64,000 nucleotides of DNA from the NCBI RefSeq assembly GCF_001431625.1, contig NZ_LLXT01000136.1, forward strand, positions 26,785 through 90,784. Reading direction: 5' to 3'. Source of the stretch: Stenotrophomonas geniculata ATCC 19374 = JCM 13324. Its GTDB lineage: Bacteria > Pseudomonadota > Gammaproteobacteria > Xanthomonadales > Xanthomonadaceae. The translations under genes were made by a program, and so were the position numbers. Position 1 is the first letter of the stretch. Every line of letters begins with the position of its first letter. Under the pieces are notes generated by a model, which was not told where the DNA came from, did no database searches, and saw nothing but the letters and a program-made list of their open reading frames with translations. Shown here piece after piece: positions 1-8,532 of the stretch.

Positions 1-911
1 TGGTCGAAGCTGGCCGGCAGGTTGGCCAGCACGTCGACGAACACCGGCACGTGCGCAGCGGCCAACTCCGGCGCCACCTGCCACGCTTCGCTGGCACCAG
101 CGATGGCGATCTTCACCTTTTCGCGGGTGGCCCAGCGCAGCAGTTGGCGGATGTCTGCGGCGCGATCCACCTCCACCACGATGCGGCCCTGGCCGGCCAG
201 GTAGCGGCTGAGTGCGCGACGCCCGGCCGGCGTCAGCAGTGCGTGCGGCGAGTCCGCAGCCACCTGTCCGCGTGCTTCGTCGATCATCTGCTGCAGCAGC
301 ATCCATTGCGCGGCGCGTGAATGCCCGGTCAGCTCGGAGGCTGCCGCGCCAATGCGCAGGAACAGGGTGCGCGGGCCGATCGGGTCGGCGCTGCCGTCCA
401 ACCGCATCACGCCGCCCTGGCCAGCCACGAAACCACCGCCGGTGGCAGCGCCCAACGCAGTGAAGCCGATGCCTTCCAGGCGCGTGACCGGAATCAGCAC
501 CGAGGCCGGGTTGTAGGCGAGGGTGACGTCGAATTCCGGGCGCAGTGGTTGCTCGCCGAGCTTCAACGAACTGTCCACCGTGCTCGATTCACCCGAAACC
601 TCTTCGATGCCGGTTTCGGTGATACCGCCGAACAGCGCCGGCGTCAGGGGGCGGCCATTGGCCTCGATCACGGTGGCGCCGGCAGGCGCTGACAGGCCGT
701 TACCCACCGCGCGGATGATGCCGCCCTGCACCAGCACGTCCGCGTTCTGCAGGCTGCCGCGCGCGCTGGCCGTATGCACCGTCGCGTTGCGCACCAGCAG
801 GTCCTGTGCCTGCGCGGATGCCGAGATGCAGGCCAGCACCATGACAGTAGAACCGAGCCATGCCCGGCTGCCCTTCGCGGCAGACTGCGCCAACTGCTTG
901 AGCACCACCAT
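1..911 (-). CDS. Exported amidohydrolase-family protein (partial, C-terminus outside window)
   Basis: The reading frame starts at an ATG (911-909) and runs off the left edge, so about 303 residues are visible. The N-terminus has a signal-peptide-like stretch ending near SASAQA-QD, followed by DLLVRNATVHTASARGSLQN, the composite beta-sandwich start seen in imidazolonepropionase-like amidohydrolases. The next part (QGGIIRAVG..., RPLTPALFGG) fits that family, but the expected HxH after the sandwich is replaced by LFGGITETG. It may therefore be a metal-poor paralogue. Its ATG overlaps the upstream gene's TGA by one base (TGATG), so the pair is translationally coupled. Substrate unknown. Confidence 0.85.
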   Translation of the reverse strand, partial: MVVLKQLAQSAAKGSRAWLGSTVMVLACISASAQAQDLLVRNATVHTASARGSLQNADVLVQGGIIRAVGNGLSAPAGATVIEANGRPLTPALFGGITETGIEEVSGESSTVDSSLKLGEQPLRPEFDVTLAYNPASVLIPVTRLEGIGFTALGAATGGGFVAGQGGVMRLDGSADPIGPRTLFLRIGAAASELTGHSRAAQWMLLQQMIDEARGQVAADSPHALLTPAGRRALSRYLAGQGRIVVEVDRAADIRQLLRWATREKVKIAIAGASEAWQVAPELAAAHVPVFVDVLANLPASFD

Positions 912-2320
912 CAGCGCACCTCCTGGCCGAGCTGGAAATCAGAACGCGGCGTGCTCGCCGGCGCGCCGCGGTCATACAGCCGCCGGCCGTCGATGAAGAC
1001 CTGCTCAGCCAGTGCGTACGAACTGAAGGGGTTGCCGTTCCACACCACCACATCGGCCATCTTGCCGGCTTCCAGGGTGCCGGTCTGCCCTTCGATGCCC
1101 AGCGCCTTGGCGGCGTTGGCGGTCATCCAGGTGATGGCGTGCTCGGGCGTGATCTCCGGCATGCGCGCGCGTCGCGCGGACGCCATCACCTTGGCCGCTT
1201 CCTGGTTCAGGCGCTGGATGCCTTCGGGTGAATCGGAATGGACGATGGCGCAGCTGTTCTTCGGCCGGTCGACCAGCGCGATGTTCTCCGGAATGCCATC
1301 GAAGGCTTCCATCTTGAAGCCCCACCAGTCGGCCCACAGCGCACCGCAGACGCCGTCGGCGGCCAGCCGGTCGGCCAGCTTGTAGGCCTCCACACCGTGG
1401 TGGAAAGCGGCCACCTTGAAGCCGAATTCCTTGGCCAGGTCGAGCATGGTGGCCATCTCGTCGGCGCGGTAGCAGTGGATGTGCACGCGGATGTCGCCTT
1501 CGATGGCGCCGGCCAGCGTGTCCAGCTTGAGATCGCGCTTGCCGCCTGCATCCCCGGCGCTGTCGCCCTTGTCGCTGCCGAACCATCCCTTGCGCTTGGC
1601 CGGCTTGGGTTTGTTCTTGGCGATGTAGTCGGCGGCGTCGATGAAGGCGGCACGGTAGCCGGCCACGTTGCCCATGCGCGTGGCCGGGGTCACGCCCTTG
1701 CCTTCGCCATAGACCCGCTTGGGGTTCTCGCCGCAGGCCATCTTCAGGCCCCATGGTGCGCCGGGGAACTTCATCGCCTGGTAGGTGATGGCCGGGACGT
1801 TCTTCAGGGTCACGCCGCGGCCACCCACCAGGTTGGCCGAGCCGGGCAGCACCTGCATGCTGGTCACGCCGCCGGCCAGTGCCGTGGCGAAGCCTGGGTC
1901 CTGAGGCCACACCGAGTGTTCGGCCCAGACGTTGGCGGTGACCGGTGCGGTCATCTCGTTGCCGTCGCTGTGCGCGCCGACGCCGGGGCTGGGGTATACA
2001 CCCAGATGCGAATGCACGTCGATCAGCCCGGGGGTGACCCACTTGCCCTGCGCATCGATGCGGGTGACACCGGCATCGGCCTGCAGTTGGCGACCGACGG
2101 CGACGATGCGGCCGTCGCGCAGCAGCACGTCGGCGTTGTCCAGGCGCTGGCCGGTACCGGTCAGCACCGTGGCGTTCTGGATCAGTACCGGCGCATCAGG
2201 ATGCGCCTGGTAGGTGCTGGGGTAGGGATCGGCGACGAAGCGCGAGGCGCCCACCGCCGGAGCCGTGCTCAATGAAAGCAGTGCCAGGGCTACCCCGGCG
2301 CGCAACAACGTCGATGCCAT
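911..2320 (-). CDS. Exported metal-dependent amidohydrolase
   Basis: A 469-residue protein with a cleavable signal peptide (hydrophobic core LLRAGVALALLSLS, then AVGAS). A urease-like beta-sandwich (VLIQNATVLTGTGQRLDNAD) leads into the TIM-barrel metal motif PGLIDVHSHLGV. Further His residues typical of the barrel appear in IRVHIHCYRADE and AAFHHGVEAY, and IVHSDSPEG supplies the late Asp. A closing sandwich segment (GTLEAGKMADVVVWNGNPF) is the usual C-terminus of imidazolonepropionase-like amidohydrolases. Length is normal. It is the first gene of a coupled pair with a second, more divergent amidohydrolase. Exact substrate (peptide, cyclic amide or other) cannot be read from sequence. Confidence 0.9.
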   Translation of the reverse strand: MASTLLRAGVALALLSLSTAPAVGASRFVADPYPSTYQAHPDAPVLIQNATVLTGTGQRLDNADVLLRDGRIVAVGRQLQADAGVTRIDAQGKWVTPGLIDVHSHLGVYPSPGVGAHSDGNEMTAPVTANVWAEHSVWPQDPGFATALAGGVTSMQVLPGSANLVGGRGVTLKNVPAITYQAMKFPGAPWGLKMACGENPKRVYGEGKGVTPATRMGNVAGYRAAFIDAADYIAKNKPKPAKRKGWFGSDKGDSAGDAGGKRDLKLDTLAGAIEGDIRVHIHCYRADEMATMLDLAKEFGFKVAAFHHGVEAYKLADRLAADGVCGALWADWWGFKMEAFDGIPENIALVDRPKNSCAIVHSDSPEGIQRLNQEAAKVMASARRARMPEITPEHAITWMTANAAKALGIEGQTGTLEAGKMADVVVWNGNPFSSYALAEQVFIDGRRLYDRGAPASTPRSDFQLGQEVR

Positions 2321-2472
2321 GCAGTTCCCCTCGCAGCCTGGTCCAACCGTCGACGCTAGCCCGGAGGCGGCGGGCTTGCCAAGTGACCTTCTTCACAGGC
2401 CTGCCGACGGTAGCTCGACGGCACCGGCCGGGTGGCTGAAAATACCCGGTCCCCCGCCGTACCGGACCGCCC

Positions 2473-3249
2473 ATGAAGAGCAAGCAGGAAATCGTCGACA
2501 ACTGGCTGCCCCGGTATACCGGCGTGCCCTTGGACCAGTTCGGCCAGCACATCCTGCTGACCAACTTCGGGGGCTACCTGCATACGTTCTCCGAGCTGAC
2601 CGGCGCGCCGGTCATCGGCCTGGACCGGCCGATGGCCAGTGCCACCATCGATGGCATCACCATGATCAACTTCGGCATGGGCAGCCCCAATGCCGCGATC
2701 ATCATGGACCTGCTGTCGGCGGTGATGCCCAAGGCGGTGCTGTTCCTCGGTAAGTGCGGTGGCCTCAAGCGCAAGAACCAGCTGGGTGACCTGGTGCTGC
2801 CGATCGCCGCGATCCGTGGCGAGGGTACCTCGGGCGATTACCTGCCGCCGGAAGTCCCGGCCCTGCCGGCCTTTGCCCTGCAGCGTGCGGTTTCGACCAT
2901 GATCCGCGACCTCGGCCACGACTACTGGACCGGAACCGTCTACACCACCAACCGCCGGGTCTGGGAACACGACGAGGCCTTCAAGGAGCGGCTGCGGGCG
3001 ATGCGCTGCATGGCCATCGATATGGAAACAGCCACGGTGTTCGCCGCCGGCTTCGCCAACCACATCCCCAGTGGCGCGCTGCTGCTGGTCTCGGACCAGC
3101 CGATGATCCCCGATGGGGTCAAGACCGAGGCCTCCGATGCCAAGGTCAGCTCCCAGTTCGTGGAAAACCATATCCAGATCGGTATCGAGGCGCTTAAGCT
3201 TATCCGGCGCAACGGCAAGTCGGTCCGCCACCTGCGCTTCGACGAATGA
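2473..3249 (+). CDS. amn: AMP nucleosidase (short form)
   Basis: 258 residues. It resembles the catalytic domain of AMP nucleosidase, which cleaves AMP to adenine and ribose 5-phosphate and belongs to the nucleoside phosphorylase (PNP/UDP) fold. Family-like segments include INFGMGSPNAAIIMDLL, VLFLGKCGGLKRKNQLGD, AIRGEGTSGDYLPPEVPALP and the nucleoside-binding CMAIDMETATVFAAGF. The E. coli enzyme carries an extra N-terminal regulatory domain of over 200 residues; that domain is absent, as in the short bacterial forms. The gene stands 152 bp from the divergent amidohydrolase gene. A DUF924 gene follows 43 bp downstream and may be co-transcribed. Confidence 0.9.
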   Translation: MKSKQEIVDNWLPRYTGVPLDQFGQHILLTNFGGYLHTFSELTGAPVIGLDRPMASATIDGITMINFGMGSPNAAIIMDLLSAVMPKAVLFLGKCGGLKRKNQLGDLVLPIAAIRGEGTSGDYLPPEVPALPAFALQRAVSTMIRDLGHDYWTGTVYTTNRRVWEHDEAFKERLRAMRCMAIDMETATVFAAGFANHIPSGALLLVSDQPMIPDGVKTEASDAKVSSQFVENHIQIGIEALKLIRRNGKSVRHLRFDE

Positions 3250-3292
3250 TGATGATGGCCTGGCGCGGCGCGCCGGCCCTGGGGAGTAGGTG

Positions 3293-3832
3293 ATGGACGT
3301 TGCCGCGCAAGTGGTGGAATTCTGGAAAGAAGCGGGCCCTGCGAAGTGGTTCGCCCGCGACGATGCGTTCGACGCGCAGTTCCGCCAGTTGTTCCTGGAT
3401 GAGCATTTCGCCGCCGCTTCGCGCGCGCGCGAGCATTGGCTGGGCAGTGCCGAAGGGGCATTGGCGCTGATGCTGCTGCTGGACCAGTTCCCGCGCAACT
3501 GCTTCCGTGGGACCGCCCATTCCTACGCCACCGATGGCCTGGCCCGGCACTACGCCATGCGCGCCATCGAGGAAGGCCTGGACCTGCAGCTGGTACCGAA
3601 GCTGCGCGCCTTCATCTACCTGCCGTTCGAGCACTCCGAGGATCCGATGGACCAGGACCGTTCGGTGGCGATGTTCGACGTGCTGGGTGACAAGGAGTAC
3701 CTGCAGTACGCCGAACTGCACCGCGACATCATCCGCCGCTTCGGGCGCTTCCCGCATCGCAATGCCGTGCTCGGTCGCTTGCCCACGGCGGAAGAGCTGG
3801 ATTACCTGGCCGAAGGCGGCTTCGCCGGGTAG
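3293..3832 (+). CDS. DUF924 family protein
   Basis: 179 residues from the ATG at 3293. A GTG three bases earlier is possible, but GGGGAG at 3281-3286 is better spaced for the ATG. It has hallmarks of the DUF924 (TPR-like, all-helical) family: VVEFWKEAGPAKWFARDDAFD near the start, LLLDQFPRNCFRGTAHSYAT in the middle and YLPFEHSEDPMDQDRSV later. Molecular function is not established for the family. It follows amn closely. Its TAG stop lies inside a GTAG palindrome, and a strong hairpin terminator follows. Confidence 0.85.
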   Translation: MDVAAQVVEFWKEAGPAKWFARDDAFDAQFRQLFLDEHFAAASRAREHWLGSAEGALALMLLLDQFPRNCFRGTAHSYATDGLARHYAMRAIEEGLDLQLVPKLRAFIYLPFEHSEDPMDQDRSVAMFDVLGDKEYLQYAELHRDIIRRFGRFPHRNAVLGRLPTAEELDYLAEGGFAG

Positions 3833-3853
3833 GTCCACGCCATGCGTGGATGC
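3829..3853 (+). repeat. SMAG-type palindrome (solitary)
   Basis: GTAG header (3829-3832) followed by a short stem, TCCACG paired with CGTGGA around CCATG. It has the form of the Stenotrophomonas GTAG repetitive palindromes. The header supplies the TAG stop of the DUF924 gene. Confidence 0.7.
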
Positions 3854-3883
3854 AGAAAACGCCGGCGAATGCCGGCGTTTTCT
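3854..3883. terminator. Bidirectional rho-independent terminator
   Basis: A perfect 13-bp inverted repeat, AGAAAACGCCGGC / GCCGGCGTTTTCT, with a GAAT loop. The A/T-rich outer arms give a U-tract on both strands. It separates the convergent DUF924 and glutaredoxin genes and probably ends both transcripts. Confidence 0.85.
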
Positions 3884-3951
3884 GTGCTGGGGCCAGAGCC
3901 CTTTCCTGCGGAAAGGGATCCGACCCCAAGTCGACCCCATGCCGGGGCCGA

Positions 3952-4878
3952 TCAGTACTTCGGCACGCCGTTGTCCACGTCTTCGGACCAGGCATTGATG
4001 CCGCCGGTGACGTTGAACACCTTGGTGAAGCCCAGTGCACGGAACTGCTCGGCAGCCTGTGCGCTGCGGCCGCCGTGGTGGCACATGAAGGCCAGAGCGG
4101 TGTCCTTCGGCAGGGCTTCCAGCTCCGCACGGCCGTTGCCGTCGAAGCTCCTGAACGGCACGCCGACGGCTGCGATGGCGCGCTCGTCGGCCGGGCGCAC
4201 GTCCACCAGGGTGATGTTGCCGGCGCGCACCAGGTCGTCGGCATCACGCACGCTGATTTCCTGTACCGGCTTCGGCGCGTTCGGGTTGTCGATCGCCAGG
4301 CCCTTGCCGCGGATGTCGTCCACCCAGTCGATGGTGATGCCGTTGGCGCGCCGGGCGCTGGACAGGTCGAACTGCACGCGCAGGCCATTGGACTCGGCAG
4401 CGATCGCGCCTTCGTCATGCGGGGCCAGCTGGAAGTTCGGCTGGAAGCCGGCGTCGATGGTCAGCTGCAGGGCAGCGCCCGGGGCGTCGGCCAGCGCGCC
4501 CTTGAGCATTTCCACAGCGGCCGGGGTGACGGTGATGCTCGGCGGGGTGCGGTCCGGTGCGGCCAGGCCCAGCACGCTGCTCAGTTCGCCGCTGGCGGCC
4601 ATCTGCAGCACGATGTCGCTGCCGCCGACCAGTTCGCCGTCGATGTACAGCTGCGGGATGGTCGGCCAGTCGCCGTAGGCCTTGATGCCTTCACGGATTT
4701 CCTGGTCGGCCAGCACGTTGACGTGGGCGAACTCGACACCGAGGTCCTGCAGCGCGCCCACGGCCTTGGCCGAGAAGCCACACTGCGGCATCGACGGCTG
4801 GCCCTTCATGAACAGCACGACGCGGTTGGCGTTGAGGATGGATTCGATGCGCGAACGCAGGGCGGGATCGAGGGACAT
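3952..4878 (-). CDS. grxD: Monothiol glutaredoxin / A-type-carrier-like / rhodanese fusion
   Basis: 308 residues from the ATG at 4878; upstream codons in the same frame lack glutaredoxin similarity. Residues about 8-105 form a Grx4-type monothiol glutaredoxin with the CGFS active site (Cys33) and WPTIPQLYIDGELVGG, the glutathione-binding region of proteins that carry [2Fe-2S] clusters. Residues about 110-200 resemble a HesB/IscA fold (ITVTPAAVEML... ITIDWVDDIRGKGLAIDNPN) but contain none of the cluster-binding cysteines. Residues about 205-308 are a rhodanese domain with VDVRPADERA and a catalytic-loop CHHGGRSA (Cys266). A role in iron-sulfur trafficking or sulfur relay is inferred. Divergent from the deacetylase gene 59 bp away. 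Confidence 0.88.
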   Translation of the reverse strand: MSLDPALRSRIESILNANRVVLFMKGQPSMPQCGFSAKAVGALQDLGVEFAHVNVLADQEIREGIKAYGDWPTIPQLYIDGELVGGSDIVLQMAASGELSSVLGLAAPDRTPPSITVTPAAVEMLKGALADAPGAALQLTIDAGFQPNFQLAPHDEGAIAAESNGLRVQFDLSSARRANGITIDWVDDIRGKGLAIDNPNAPKPVQEISVRDADDLVRAGNITLVDVRPADERAIAAVGVPFRSFDGNGRAELEALPKDTALAFMCHHGGRSAQAAEQFRALGFTKVFNVTGGINAWSEDVDNGVPKY

Positions 4879-4937
4879 GGACGTCGGGGTTCCGGGAATT
4901 CGAATCATCAATTCTACCCCCCATGGCATCATGGGGG

Positions 4938-5717
4938 ATGAGCAACGCAGGAACATTGCATCGCATCCCGACCCGGCCCTGGCGCTGGCTGCCCTGGCTG
5001 GTGGCGTCGCAGTTGGCCGTGATCCTGGTATGGGTACTGGCAGGCTGGCACTGGGCCCTGCCGCTGATGGTGGCCAGCCACGCGCTGTTCATGGTGCCGA
5101 TATTCCTGCCCAACAGCCGTTTCTACGCGCCGGTATTGAGCCGGGTGCCGGACGCTGGCAACAGTGTCTGGCTGACGATCGATGACGGCCCCGGCCCGGA
5201 AACCCGTGCCGTGCTCGACCTCCTGGACCGCCACCAGGCGCGTGCGACCTTCTTCCTGGTGGGGGACCGTGCGCTGGCGCAGCCGGAACTGGTGGCCGAG
5301 ATCCTGCGCCGTGGCCACGATCTCGGCAATCACAGTCTCAGCCACCCGCAGGCCCGCTTCTGGCGCCTGGGCCCAGCGGCGATGCGGGCCGAGATCGAAG
5401 GCTGCCAGCATGCGCTGCAGGCGCTGAGCGGGCATCCGGTGCGCTGGTATCGCTCGGTGGTGGGCATGACCAACCCGTTCGTGGCGCCGGTGTTGAAGGC
5501 GCTCGGCCTGGTGCGCGTGGGCTGGAGTGCACGCGGTTACGACGGCGTCGGCTGCACGCCGGAGGGCGTGCTGGCGCGTTTGCTGCCCGACCTGCGGCCA
5601 GGAGCCATCGTGCTGCTGCACGAAGGCGCCGCCCACGGCCACAATCTGGTGATCATCGAGCGCGTGCTGCAGGCGCTGGACGAACGCGGGCTGAAGGCGC
5701 AGCTGCCTACCGGCTGA
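4938..5717 (+). CDS. Polysaccharide deacetylase (NodB homology) with N-terminal membrane segments
   Basis: 259 residues from the ATG at 4938; an in-frame ATG at 4923 is the alternative and neither has a clear Shine-Dalgarno. Two hydrophobic segments occupy roughly residues 15-60 (RWLPWLVASQLAVILVWVLA and LPLMVASHALFMVPIFLP). The NodB domain follows: motif 1 WLTIDDGPGPET with the metal and base aspartates, and motif 2 HSLSHP with the two metal histidines. The usual motif 3 arginine region is RWYRSVVGM. The protein probably removes acetyl or formyl groups from an envelope or lipid-linked glycan, anchored in the inner membrane. The substrate is not evident from the neighbours. Confidence 0.85.
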   Translation: MSNAGTLHRIPTRPWRWLPWLVASQLAVILVWVLAGWHWALPLMVASHALFMVPIFLPNSRFYAPVLSRVPDAGNSVWLTIDDGPGPETRAVLDLLDRHQARATFFLVGDRALAQPELVAEILRRGHDLGNHSLSHPQARFWRLGPAAMRAEIEGCQHALQALSGHPVRWYRSVVGMTNPFVAPVLKALGLVRVGWSARGYDGVGCTPEGVLARLLPDLRPGAIVLLHEGAAHGHNLVIIERVLQALDERGLKAQLPTG

Positions 5718-5727
5718 TACGTATGCG

Positions 5728-5796
5728 GTAGCGCCGGGCCATGCCCGGCGGATGCCACAGGTGCCGCTCCGCTCGCCGGGCATGGCCCGGCGCTAC
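5728..5796. repeat. SMAG dimer (inverted pair)
   Basis: Two copies of GTAGCGCCGGGCCATGCCCG (5728 onward, plus strand; 5796 downward, minus strand) face each other across a 23-bp spacer. Each copy folds alone (CGCCGGGC/GCCCGGCG), and the pair folds into one long hairpin. The right copy overlaps the TAG stop of the methyltransferase gene. It lies between convergent genes. Confidence 0.9.
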
Positions 5797-6509
5797 AGGT
5801 TCCGGCGTGCTACCAGCAGCCAGCTGTTGAACGGCGTACGCCCATGCAGTGGCCGGGGGGCGGCCACCTGCAATCCCGCTTCGGCAAGCGTTGTCTGCAG
5901 TACCCGTGGATCGGGATAGTGGCGCGGGCGTGTGCCCATCCAGCCGACCAGCCAGGCCAGCCGGTCCGCCACCCGCGTGGTGCGGTCGCGGCCATCGCCG
6001 GTGGCCAGCGGCGTGCGCAGCAGCAGGCAGCCGCCGGGGGCCACCCGTGCACTGGCCGCGCGCAGCAGTGCCTGCTGTGGGTCCGCGTCCAGGTACTGCA
6101 GCACGTCCAGCAGCAGGACGTGCCCGGCCTGCGCCGGCAGTGGCGCCTGCACGTCCACGCAGTCGAAGCGCACGTCATGCAGCTCGACGGCGGCACGTTG
6201 CGCGCGGGCGATCTTGCCCGCATCCACGTCCACGCCCAGGTAGCGCTGGGTGCCGCCGCGCTGGCGCAGTACATGGGCGAACAGGCCCAGCCCGCAGCCG
6301 AGGTCCAGCACCGGCTGTCCGTCGTCAGGCAGATGCTGCAGCACGCCGTCGTACAGCGGATCGCTGCCGAGCTTGCCGCGGGTGTAGTAGTAGTCGCGGC
6401 GGCTGCCCCAGGCCTGCGCCGGGCGGAACGCTTCGGCGATCAAGCGGGCCTGCGGGGCCGTCAGGGGAGCACAGGGCAGGGGCGGGCCGTTCCGTGGCGT
6501 GCCGTCCAT
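5793..6509 (-). CDS. Class I SAM-dependent methyltransferase
   Basis: 238 residues from the ATG at 6509, four bases after the preceding SGNH hydrolase stop. Motif I of the Rossmann-fold methyltransferases is VLDLGCGLGLFAHVL, motif II is YLGVDVDAGKIARAQ, and the later GHVLLLDVLQYLDADPQQ and RVAPGGCLLLRTPL match motifs IV-V of UbiE/small-molecule methyltransferases. The acceptor is unknown. It is the last gene of an aminotransferase-SGNH hydrolase-methyltransferase operon. The stop codon is embedded in a SMAG repeat. Confidence 0.85.
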   Translation of the reverse strand: MDGTPRNGPPLPCAPLTAPQARLIAEAFRPAQAWGSRRDYYYTRGKLGSDPLYDGVLQHLPDDGQPVLDLGCGLGLFAHVLRQRGGTQRYLGVDVDAGKIARAQRAAVELHDVRFDCVDVQAPLPAQAGHVLLLDVLQYLDADPQQALLRAASARVAPGGCLLLRTPLATGDGRDRTTRVADRLAWLVGWMGTRPRHYPDPRVLQTTLAEAGLQVAAPRPLHGRTPFNSWLLVARRNL

Positions 6510-6513
6510 CGCC

Positions 6514-7131
6514 TCAGTCCGTGCCGCCAAGCAGATGCGCGGCAACCGGCAGCGCGCGCGCGCTCCACAGCGCGTACATCCGCGCTGAAGGATGCAGGCC
6601 GTCCTCGGCGATCATCGTCGGGTCTTCGCCCTGCGCGCGGCTGATGTCGGTGATGTCGACGAAGGCTACGCCGTGCCGGGTACTGATCACCTCGGCGGCG
6701 GCATTGAATTCGTCGGTCTCGATCTCGATCGCGGCCAGGTCGCGGCCACTGCCGGCACCGAACGGGGTGGCACCCCAATCGGGGAAGGACAGCACCAGCA
6801 CGCGGCCGGCATCACCGCCGGCAAAGCCGATCGCCCGCTGCAGCAGGGCCTGGAACTGGCTGCGGTATTCGTCCAGAGGACGCCCGCGGTACTGGTTGTT
6901 GACGCCGATCAGCAGGCTGACGAAATCGAACGGACCCTGCGGTGCGGTCGCGTCGATACCCGCATCGAGCTCGTCAGTGGTCCAGCCGGTGGTCGCAATG
7001 GTCTGCGGGTTGGACAGGTCGATGCCCTGCGCACGCAGGGCGGCGGCCAGCTGGTGCGGCCAGCGGCCTTCGACTGCAACCGCTTCACCGATGGTGTACG
7101 AATCGCCCAGCGCCAAGTAGGACAATGCCAC
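6514..7131 (-). CDS. SGNH/GDSL hydrolase family protein
   Basis: 205 residues beginning at a GTG (7131), three bases after the aminotransferase stop. Block I YLALGDSYTIGEAV has the nucleophilic Ser. Block III GVNNQYRG carries the oxyanion Asn. Block V DGLHPSARMY has the catalytic Asp-His pair. There is no signal peptide, so it is probably a cytoplasmic esterase or lipase-like enzyme. Tight spacing to both neighbours indicates one operon. Substrate unknown. Confidence 0.88.
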   Translation of the reverse strand: MALSYLALGDSYTIGEAVAVEGRWPHQLAAALRAQGIDLSNPQTIATTGWTTDELDAGIDATAPQGPFDFVSLLIGVNNQYRGRPLDEYRSQFQALLQRAIGFAGGDAGRVLVLSFPDWGATPFGAGSGRDLAAIEIETDEFNAAAEVISTRHGVAFVDITDISRAQGEDPTMIAEDGLHPSARMYALWSARALPVAAHLLGGTD

Positions 7132-7134
7132 GGC

Positions 7135-8409
7135 TCAGGCCACCGAACGGCGCGGCTTCAGCGGCACGACCTTGGTCGCATCCTCGGCACGCCGCGCCAG
7201 CACGCGGTCGATGCGGGCGAACACATCGCGCATCACCGAAGCTTCCGGCATCAGGGTCACGCGGAAATGATGGCGGTAGGGCACGTTGAAGCTTGAGCCC
7301 GGCACCACCAGCACGCCTTCGTTGTTCATCAGGTCCAGCGCGAAATCGTGGTCGTCGAAGCCCTTCGCAGCGGCACCGACCACGGCCGGGAACGCATACA
7401 GCGCGCCGGCCGGCGCGACCAGTGACAGGTGCTCGCTGGCTTCGCAGGCCTCGATCACCGCGCGGCGGGTTTCATACAGGCGGCCGCCCGGCGTGCACAG
7501 CTCGGAGATGGTGTCCGGACCGTTCACCGCCGCCTCGATGGCGTACTGGCCCGGCACGTTGGCGCACAGGCGCAGTGCGCCCAACAGGTCCAGCGCGGCG
7601 CGGAAGTCGCCCAGGCGGGCATCGTCACCGCTGAGGTGGGCCCAGCCCACACGCCAGCCGCAGGCGCGGTGCACCTTGCTCAGGCCACTGAAGGTCAGGC
7701 ATGGATGATCACCGGCCAGCGGCGCGACCGGCTGGAACACCGCGTCGTCGTACAGGATCTGGTCGTAGATCTCATCGACCAGCAGCAGCAGGTTGTGGCG
7801 GCGCGCGATTTCCACCACGCGCTCCAGCAGTTCGCGCGGGTAGCTGGCGCCGCTGGGATTGTTCGGATTGATCAGCACGATGGCGCGGGTGCGCGAAGAG
7901 ACCAGCGTCTCGATCTCGCTCGGGTCCGGCTGGAAGCCGTTCTCCGGCGCGCAGCGGTAGTACACCGGCCGGCCATCGTTGAGGATGGTCGAAGCCGACC
8001 ACAGCGGGTAGTCGGGCGAGGGCACCAGCACTTCGTCGCCCGGGTTGAGCAGCGCACGCAGTGACAGGTCGATCAGCTCGCTGACGCCGTTGCCGAGGAA
8101 GACGCGGTCCGGGTGCGCATCGGGCGCGCCACGGCGGGCGTAGTAGCTGGCGATGGCTTCGCGCGCCACCGGCAGGCCCTGCTGGTGGGTGTATGGGTCG
8201 GTGCGGCCCATGTCGTCGGCAATCGCGCGTTGCAGGTGCTCCGGCGCGCGGAAGCCGAAAGCGCCCGGGTTGCCGATGTTGAGCTTGATCAGCTTGCGGC
8301 CCTGCGCCTCCAGCTCCCGGGCTCGCCGCGCCAGTTCTCCGCGGATTTCGTAGCGCACTTCGGAAAGGCGCTCGCGGATGGCCAGGGGCTTGGGCGAGGT
8401 GGTGGACAT
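7135..8409 (-). CDS. PLP-dependent aminotransferase, AlaA-like
   Basis: 424 residues from the ATG at 8409 (MSTTSPKPLAIRERL). It is a fold-type I aminotransferase. The N-terminus SEVRYEIRGELARRA and KLIKLNIGNPGAFGF is characteristic of the AlaA/AlaT glutamate-pyruvate transaminase group. NPNNPSGASYPRELL contributes phosphate and PLP contacts, VDEIYDQILYD the PLP-stacking region, and TFSGLSKVHRACGWRVGW the Schiff-base lysine. It probably interconverts alanine and pyruvate with glutamate/2-oxoglutarate. It is the first gene of a three-gene operon. A 123-bp gap separates it from divergent rsgA. Confidence 0.85.
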   Translation of the reverse strand: MSTTSPKPLAIRERLSEVRYEIRGELARRARELEAQGRKLIKLNIGNPGAFGFRAPEHLQRAIADDMGRTDPYTHQQGLPVAREAIASYYARRGAPDAHPDRVFLGNGVSELIDLSLRALLNPGDEVLVPSPDYPLWSASTILNDGRPVYYRCAPENGFQPDPSEIETLVSSRTRAIVLINPNNPSGASYPRELLERVVEIARRHNLLLLVDEIYDQILYDDAVFQPVAPLAGDHPCLTFSGLSKVHRACGWRVGWAHLSGDDARLGDFRAALDLLGALRLCANVPGQYAIEAAVNGPDTISELCTPGGRLYETRRAVIEACEASEHLSLVAPAGALYAFPAVVGAAAKGFDDHDFALDLMNNEGVLVVPGSSFNVPYRHHFRVTLMPEASVMRDVFARIDRVLARRAEDATKVVPLKPRRSVA

Positions 8410-8532
8410 GGGAGCTGGGCCGTCAAAAGGCATGGGGCTTCCATCCTACCGGAATTGCTGCACTGCATGGCAAGGGCTCCGGGCCCGTCACTGCTGGGCT
8501 GGCAGGGCGCTGGCACAGGTAGAATGGCGGCG

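Noticed and set aside
1..911. Plus-strand small ORFs at the left edge
   Set aside because: They overlap the partial amidohydrolase, whose minus-strand frame shows coherent signal peptide and family sequence.
5728..5796. Insertion sequence ends
   Set aside because: The inverted pair encloses only 23 bp and carries no transposase; it matches dispersed GTAG palindromes elsewhere in the window.
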